39,414 bases of DNA from Clostridium senegalense JC122. Lineage in GTDB: Bacteria; Bacillota; Clostridia; Clostridiales; Clostridiaceae. This document shows positions 33,951-39,414 of this stretch, in pieces. Position numbers and translations under genes: made by a program. The DNA lies in the NCBI RefSeq assembly GCF_000285575.1, contig NZ_HE611054.1, positions 1-39,414 on the forward strand, in the 5' to 3' direction. The stretch's first letter is position 1, and every line of letters begins with the position of its first letter. The notes below the pieces were generated by a model. That model did not search any database and was not told the origin of the DNA. It saw only the letters and a list, made by a program, of their open reading frames with translations.

Positions 33951-34454
33951 AATTATAAAACCCCCTTTAAATTTTCACCTAAAAATTTAATACAGAAATA
34001 TAAAATCATATTCTATATCTTATATACATATGACCTTATATTCTAAAATAATGATAATAAACTATATAATGAACATTCAGATTTTATTTTTTAATTGAAG
34101 TTCAAGCTTATTTCACTATACGTTTAACTAATTATTATTAAATTGTATCACTAAATAACATTAAATGTTATACTTACTAAAAATTTTAATTATATTTTTA
34201 AATAAAATTTCATTGTTAGTATATTTAATCGGTTTATATCCATTAATTTTAGATGTTATTCTATAATCCTATAGTTGTATACCTATATATTATTATTTTA
34301 TATTCTACTGAAAATGAAATATTTGTAAATTAATTGTAAATATATAACCCCATTGATTCTCTGTTGTATTTTACATACTTTGTTTTTATTTTTAATATTA
34401 TTATACGACATGTTACGTATTTTTTCACTATTTTTTTTATATTGTTCGTAAAAT
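33951..34454. other. Very AT-rich spacer between ftsH and fhs
   Basis: About 500 bp with stops in all frames. The fhs promoter should be here; no clear hexamer pair, repeat or RNA structure could be supported. Confidence 0.4.
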
Positions 34455-34486
34455 AAAAAGAAGGGCTTTTTTTGCCCTTCTTTTTT
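34455..34486 (-). terminator. Terminator of ftsH
   Basis: AAAAAGAAGGGC pairs with GCCCTTCTTTTT across a T7 loop, touching the ftsH stop codon. The stem is 12 bp. Confidence 0.85.
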
Positions 34487-36443
34487 AATCTTCTTTATCT
34501 ATAATATCAGCTTTATCTATTGTAGTTTCATTTTCCTCTGAAATTTTATTTTCCACAGTATTTTCTACTACATCTACAGCCTTTTCTTCTTCTAAAGATT
34601 TATTTTCGCTTTCAGCTTTTACTTCTAATTCATCTAAACTTTTGCCATCCATAATTAAGTTAAATTCCTCAGCTGTAAGTTTTTCTTTTTCCATAAGAGC
34701 CATAGCAACTGCATGTAATTTATCAACATTTTCAGTTAATATTGTTTTAGCTCTAACATAAGCTTCATCAACTAAATCTCTTATTTCTTGATCTATTAAT
34801 GATGCAACCTCTTCTGAGAAATCTCTTGAATGACCAATATCTCTTCCTAAGAAAACTTCACCTTGTTCTTTACCATATGATATAGGACCTAATTTATCAC
34901 TCATACCATATTCCATAACCATTTTCTTAGCTATAGAACTTGTTCTATCGATATCATTTTTAGCTCCAGTACTTATTTCTTTAAGTATTATAGCCTCTGC
35001 AACTCTTCCTCCTAAAAGACCAACCATCTCGTCTTTTAACTTAGAACGTGATGTATAACTTGTATCTTCATCTGGTAAGTGAAGAGTGTATCCTCCAGCC
35101 ATTCCTCTTGGAATTATACTTATTTCATGTACTGCATATGAATTTGGAAGATATTTTGAAACAACTGCGTGACCAGCTTCATGATAAGCTGTTAATCTCT
35201 TATCTTTTTCACTTATTACTCTAGATTTCTTCTCTGGACCTGCAATTACTCTTGTAATAGCTTCTTCAAGCTCTTCCATTGTTATAACTTTTTTATTTCC
35301 TCTTACTGTTAATAATGCAGCCTCATTCATTAAGTTTTCTAAGTCTGCTCCAGTAAATCCAGGAGTTCTTTTTGCTAATACTTTTAAATCAACATCTTCA
35401 CCTAATGGTTTATTTCTAGAGTGAACTTTTAAGACTTCTTCTCTACCCTTTACATCTGGTGCTCCAACAACTATTTGTCTGTCAAATCTACCAGGTCTTA
35501 ATAATGCTGGGTCTAGTATGTCTGGTCTATTTGTTGCTGCTATCATGATAATTCCTTCATTAACTCCAAAACCGTCCATTTCAACTAGTAATTGGTTTAA
35601 TGTTTGTTCTCTCTCATCATGACCACCGCCAAGACCGGCTCCTCTCTGTCTACCAACAGCATCAATCTCATCTATAAATATTATACATGGTGAGTTTTTC
35701 TTTGCTTGCTCAAATAAGTCTCTTACTCTTGAAGCACCTACACCTACAAACATCTCAACGAAATCTGATCCTGATATACTAAAGAATGGAACTCCAGCTT
35801 CTCCAGCTACAGCTTTTGCAAGTAATGTTTTACCTGTTCCTGGAGGACCAACTAAAAGCACTCCTTTAGGTATTCTTGCACCTACATCTATATATCTTTT
35901 AGGACTTTTAAGAAAATCTACTATTTCTGCTAGTTCTTCTTTTTCCTCATCTTCACCTGCTACATCTTTAAATGTAACTTTCTTTTTATCTGGTGTTGCC
36001 ATTTTAGCTTTACTTTTTCCAAAGTTCATAACACCACGGTTTCCACCGCCTCCACCAGATTGTTGCATAAACATTCCCCAGAATGCTACTAACATTATTA
36101 TTATTAAGAATGTTGGTAACATAGTAAACCAAAATGGAACCTCTTGTGGCGGTGTAAATGATAAGGATTCTAATCCTTTATTCTCATAATCTTGTTTTAA
36201 ATCAAGAAAAGCTTTTTCTGGTAAAGCGGTAACATATTTGGTGCCATCTTTTAGTTCACCAACTATTGTCATCCTATCTTCATCCATTTGAGCTGTTTTA
36301 ACTTTACTATCTTTCCAGTATGTTTCAAATTGAATAGCATTTAACTGCGTAACATTGCCTTTTCCATCATAAAGTGTAAAAGCTGAAACAATTACTAGAA
36401 TTAAAACTAATAACCAGGCCGTTGCACTCGAAAACTTCTTCAC
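34485..36443 (-). CDS. ftsH: ATP-dependent zinc metalloprotease FtsH
   Basis: 652 aa. Two N-terminal membrane helices (about 8-24 and 105-126) flank an extracytoplasmic domain. The AAA+ module has Walker A GPPGTGKT (199-206), Walker B IIFIDE (254-259) and the second region of homology around [16 protein letters not shown]. The peptidase site is HEAGH (421-425). A glutamate-rich tail of about 45 residues ends the protein. It degrades misfolded membrane proteins and regulators. The start is GTG at 36443, preceded by AGAGGGGGG. It follows hpt by 87 bp in the tilS-hpt-ftsH order typical of Firmicutes. Confidence 0.97.
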   Translation of the reverse strand: MKKFSSATAWLLVLILVIVSAFTLYDGKGNVTQLNAIQFETYWKDSKVKTAQMDEDRMTIVGELKDGTKYVTALPEKAFLDLKQDYENKGLESLSFTPPQEVPFWFTMLPTFLIIIMLVAFWGMFMQQSGGGGGNRGVMNFGKSKAKMATPDKKKVTFKDVAGEDEEKEELAEIVDFLKSPKRYIDVGARIPKGVLLVGPPGTGKTLLAKAVAGEAGVPFFSISGSDFVEMFVGVGASRVRDLFEQAKKNSPCIIFIDEIDAVGRQRGAGLGGGHDEREQTLNQLLVEMDGFGVNEGIIMIAATNRPDILDPALLRPGRFDRQIVVGAPDVKGREEVLKVHSRNKPLGEDVDLKVLAKRTPGFTGADLENLMNEAALLTVRGNKKVITMEELEEAITRVIAGPEKKSRVISEKDKRLTAYHEAGHAVVSKYLPNSYAVHEISIIPRGMAGGYTLHLPDEDTSYTSRSKLKDEMVGLLGGRVAEAIILKEISTGAKNDIDRTSSIAKKMVMEYGMSDKLGPISYGKEQGEVFLGRDIGHSRDFSEEVASLIDQEIRDLVDEAYVRAKTILTENVDKLHAVAMALMEKEKLTAEEFNLIMDGKSLDELEVKAESENKSLEEEKAVDVVENTVENKISEENETTIDKADIIDKED

Positions 36444-36530
36444 TAAAGGCCCCCCTCTCTTTCTAAAAGTGTTTTAATTTTAAGTTACTAACTATTATAT
36501 CATAAAGAGTTCAATATGAATTCATATAAA

Positions 36531-37070
36531 CTACTTTTTGTAAACAGATTCTTTTAATATACCTATGTAAGGTAAATTTCTATATCTTTCTGAATAATCA
36601 AGACCATATCCAACTAAAAATTCATCTGGTACATCATATCCTAAATATTTAGCATGAACATCTTCTTTTCTTCTTTCTGGTTTATTTAATAAACTTGCTA
36701 TTTCTAAGCTTTCAGGATTTCTTGCTGCTAAATATTTCATTAAATATTTAAGTGTAACCCCTGAATCAATTATGTCTTCAACTATTAAAACATGTTTTCC
36801 TTTAACTTCGAAATCTAAATCTTTTATAATTTTTACAATACCTGAACTTTCAGATGAATTGCCATAACTAGATACAGCCATAAAATCCATGTAGCATGGT
36901 GTTTTTATTTCTCTTAAAAGATCAGACATAAACATAACAGATCCTTTTAATATTCCCAATACCAATAAATCTTTACCTTTATAATCATTGGTTATCTGAG
37001 CTCCTAATTCCTTTACTTTTGCCTTTAGTTCTTCTTCTGATATTAATACCTCTTTTATATCTGCCTCCAT
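36531..37070 (-). CDS. hpt: Hypoxanthine phosphoribosyltransferase
   Basis: 179 aa, normal length. The PRPP-binding motif [14 protein letters not shown] is at about 94-107, the pyrophosphate loop [10 protein letters not shown] at 38-47, and the flexible loop [11 protein letters not shown] at 67-77. It salvages hypoxanthine and guanine to IMP and GMP. Start at 37070 with AGGTAGG. It lies 8 bp after tilS, with which it is co-transcribed. Confidence 0.96.
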   Translation of the reverse strand: MEADIKEVLISEEELKAKVKELGAQITNDYKGKDLLVLGILKGSVMFMSDLLREIKTPCYMDFMAVSSYGNSSESSGIVKIIKDLDFEVKGKHVLIVEDIIDSGVTLKYLMKYLAARNPESLEIASLLNKPERRKEDVHAKYLGYDVPDEFLVGYGLDYSERYRNLPYIGILKESVYKK

Positions 37071-37078
37071 AAATTAAC

Positions 37079-38494
37079 CTACCTTTCTATTGATATACGT
37101 AAAATATTTTTAGTATTTCTATCAATTTTAAATTTCTCACTTACTCTAAACCCAACTATCCATGATATTTCATTATCAAAACATATTAATGGAATAAAAT
37201 CTCGTTCTTCCCTAGGAACCTTCAAATCAATAAAAATATCTTTTATCTTTTTACTCCCCTTCATTCCTAGCATTGAGAATTTATCTCCATTTTTTCTGTA
37301 TCTTATAGAAATATCACCTTTAATTTTATCTAAATCGAAATATTTTATCATATCATTATTTTCCATTTTAAAATCTTTCTTATTATATATAGATTTTAAA
37401 GTTATATATTTTGATAATTCATCACAATATATTTTTTCATCTATATTTAACTTTAGATTAAAGTTGGTATCATCTTTTTGTTTAGTATTACATACATAAA
37501 TATGTATATCCTTATAAACATTGTCAACTCTTATTCCTTCTGGTAACATTAAGGTTTTACCAGTATTGTGATTATACAATTTAATTATGTCATTAATGTG
37601 ACCACTTTCTATGTTATATAAATTGCCTTTTACTTGCATTATAGCCATTCTTAACACTCTTGAAACTATAGATTTATGCTCACTAAATGCATCTTTATAT
37701 ATTATAACTCTATCCTGTTTTTTATAACAATATTTTTTGAATATTTTTTTGGAAAAATCTTCTACAAATTCATTATCTTCATTAATTACCCTAGACATTC
37801 TATTAAGAGTTTTTATTATATCTTTATTAAAATGTTCTTCTATATATGGAATTAATTCTAATCTCACTTTATTTCTAGCATAAATATTCTCAAAATTTGT
37901 TTTATCGATAGCTGGTTTCAAATTATTATCATCACAGTATTTTTCTATTTCTTTTCTTGAAGTTTCTATTAGCGGTCTTATAAAAATTTCATCTCTAACT
38001 GGTTTTATTCCAACCAATCCTTCTATGCCAGAACCTCGCATCATTCTCATAAGCACAGTTTCCGCTTGATCATTTAAATTATGAGCAATTGCTACTTTAG
38101 TATACCCACATTTATTCATTAATTCCTCAAAAAAATTATATCTTGCTTCCCTACCAGCCATTTCATGGGATACTCCTTTAGACTTCGCCATTTCATCAAT
38201 ATCTATTCTTCTAACATGAAAATCAATATTTCTTTCATTGCAAAAGTTTTCACATACCTTTTCATCATTTTGGGCATCTTCTCCTCTTAAAAGATGATTT
38301 AAATGAGCTGCTCCTATTTTTACATTTAATTTATCTTTTAAGGAGTCTAAAACATGTAGTAACGCCATAGAATCTGGTCCACCTGATAACGCAACTAAGA
38401 TTTTATCGTTATTTTTTATCATACTATAAGTATTTATTGTACTTAAAACTGTATTTTGCAAAACATTATCACTTCCTATTATTACAATGTTCAT
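37079..38494 (-). CDS. tilS: tRNA(Ile)-lysidine synthase
   Basis: 471 aa as read from ATG 38494. The ATP-pyrophosphatase loop is LVALSGGPDSM (33-43), followed by AAHLNHLLRGEDAQNDE and VAIAHNLNDQAETVLMRMMR. The C-terminal domain has SIRYRKNGDKFSMLGMKGSK and KIKDIFIDLKVPREERD. It converts C34 of tRNA-Ile(CAU) to lysidine and is essential. The start is uncertain: ATG 38494 has no binding site, while AGGAAG lies before TTG 38461. An ATG at about 38465 would give MFLQNTVLSTINTY if its T4 run had one more T. Confidence 0.93.
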   Translation of the reverse strand: MNIVIIGSDNVLQNTVLSTINTYSMIKNNDKILVALSGGPDSMALLHVLDSLKDKLNVKIGAAHLNHLLRGEDAQNDEKVCENFCNERNIDFHVRRIDIDEMAKSKGVSHEMAGREARYNFFEELMNKCGYTKVAIAHNLNDQAETVLMRMMRGSGIEGLVGIKPVRDEIFIRPLIETSRKEIEKYCDDNNLKPAIDKTNFENIYARNKVRLELIPYIEEHFNKDIIKTLNRMSRVINEDNEFVEDFSKKIFKKYCYKKQDRVIIYKDAFSEHKSIVSRVLRMAIMQVKGNLYNIESGHINDIIKLYNHNTGKTLMLPEGIRVDNVYKDIHIYVCNTKQKDDTNFNLKLNIDEKIYCDELSKYITLKSIYNKKDFKMENNDMIKYFDLDKIKGDISIRYRKNGDKFSMLGMKGSKKIKDIFIDLKVPREERDFIPLICFDNEISWIVGFRVSEKFKIDRNTKNILRISIER

Positions 38495-38739
38495 TTAATC
38501 ATATTATCACAAATTATAATTTAATAAAAGAAAAAGAACAAATATTATATTGAAATCATTATTCATTATTCACTATTTTTTATAAAATTATCTTATGTAT
38601 TTATAAAAGTAATCTATGTATTAATATTAAATGTTAATTAACTTTTTAACAACTATTATTTTTAAATACAAACTATTTATTAATTTTCGTTAATAGCTTA
38701 ATTTAGTTAAAAATTTAAGTCATTACTACGTCTTTCTTT
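38495..38739. other. AT-rich spacer upstream of tilS
   Basis: About 245 bp with no open frame and no clear promoter that I could support. Confidence 0.4.
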
Positions 38740-38963
38740 CCTAGTAATACTAAACGTATTTTTAAACCTAGTTCTGCTAACAAAATCTAAGTAAGCAATA
38801 AATTATGATCTTAGCTCCATAACAAATGTGACAGGCACGGTAAATTTATTTACTTCACTTAAAATTAGATGCTCTCCTAGCTTTGTACTTCTTAGCTAAT
38901 AAATCAAAGCCAGTCCCTAGCAATTCAAAAGAAACTGGTGATCCGGTTTCCTCCATCATTGTC
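38740..38963. repeat. 224-bp direct repeat, copy 1
   Basis: Matches 39191-39414 with no gaps, differing at a handful of positions. It contains GACAGGCACGG, a GTAAATTTATTTAC dyad, and CCAGT...ACTGG ends. No coding frame. Confidence 0.85.
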
Positions 38964-39190
38964 AAATGTCAATTGTCCATTGTCAATTATATAATGTTCT
39001 TAATCCTTAATTTTTTTATTTTATTCCCATAACAAGATAAGTAAAGAACCAGTACCACTATTTTAGTTTTAGTAAAACTTTTAAACACGTAATTTACTAA
39101 AGTTCTACTTCCATCACAAATTGGACTTTTCTAGTTAAGAACATTAAGAGTTAATAATTAATAATTGTGGTTATTACTATTCGCTTTGCT
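38964..39190. other. Spacer between the direct repeats
   Basis: Begins with short echoes of ATTGTCAA (AAATGTCAATTGTCCATTGTC near 38964-38986). A GTTCTTAA...TTAAGAAC inverted pair (38996-39003 and 39136-39143) encloses most of it. No gene. Confidence 0.5.
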
Positions 39191-39414
39191 CCTAGTAATA
39201 CTAAACGTATTTTTAAACATAGTTCTGCTAACAAAATCTAAGTAAGCAATAAATTATAATCTTAGCTCCATAACAAATGGGACAGGCACGGTAAATTTAT
39301 TTACTTCACTTAAAATTAGATGCTCTCCTAGCTTTGTACTTCTTAGCTAATAAATCAAAGCCAGTCCCTAGCAATTCAAAAAAAACTGGTGATCCAGTTT
39401 ACTCCATAATTGTC
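39191..39414. repeat. 224-bp direct repeat, copy 2 (cut by the window end)
   Basis: Second copy of 38740-38963 at a constant offset of 451 bp. The match runs to the last base of the window, so the repeat unit may be longer and further copies may follow. Confidence 0.85.

Overview
The window is very AT-rich DNA that reads as Clostridium sensu stricto. The evidence is the AT-biased codon use, strong AGGAGG-type ribosome binding sites, a T-box in front of glyS, and the typical clostridial gene run tilS-hpt-ftsH ... coaX-dusB-greA-lysS ... glyS ... murD. A relative of C. butyricum or C. beijerinckii would fit, but that is an inference from gene content only.

Layout. At the extreme left a near-consensus promoter (TTGACA, 17 bp, TAGAAT) points left out of the window and probably drives an rRNA operon. 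From 0.6 to about 19 kb lies an accessory region. It is rich in transcription factors (MerR/TipAS, MarR, four XRE, PadR, a double-headed MerR, an ECF sigma with its anti-sigma) paired with small effector genes: a flavodoxin-fold oxidoreductase, membrane proteins, an alpha/beta hydrolase, a B12/radical SAM enzyme, an ABC-2 exporter and DUF2975/DUF2812 proteins. It also holds a compact HNH endonuclease / unknown / nucleotidyltransferase cassette, which is the best candidate here for an undescribed defence or conflict system. From 19.4 to 38.5 kb lies conserved housekeeping DNA, almost all on the minus strand: murD, glyS with T-box, tRNA-Asn, lysS-greA, dusB-coaX, a Na+-pumping biotin-dependent decarboxylase operon, a frameshifted fhs, ftsH, hpt and tilS. 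The right end carries a 224-bp direct repeat cut off by the window edge.

The intergenic DNA holds the most unusual structure. A 155-bp element with TAGGG-type terminal inverted repeats occurs three times at identical length, always at TA. A paralogous uninterrupted copy of one insertion site is present in the same window, so this is a TA-targeting MITE whose insertion can be proved internally. A second hairpin-rich repeat of about 130 bp sits inside a longer segment (about 450 bp plus the MITE) that is duplicated on both sides of a 3-kb block. That block contains a chimeric relic in which the 5' end and promoter of the MerR gene are fused in frame to a fragment of prolyl-tRNA synthetase. A free-standing small RNA gene with consensus promoter, C-rich segments and intrinsic terminator lies between murD and glyS.

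Four reading frames (an HTH regulator, the middle gene of the HNH cassette, fhs and the tilS start) are each out of register at a short A or T run. This could reflect homopolymer sequencing error, real decay or slippage; reads should be checked before calling the essential-pathway genes broken.
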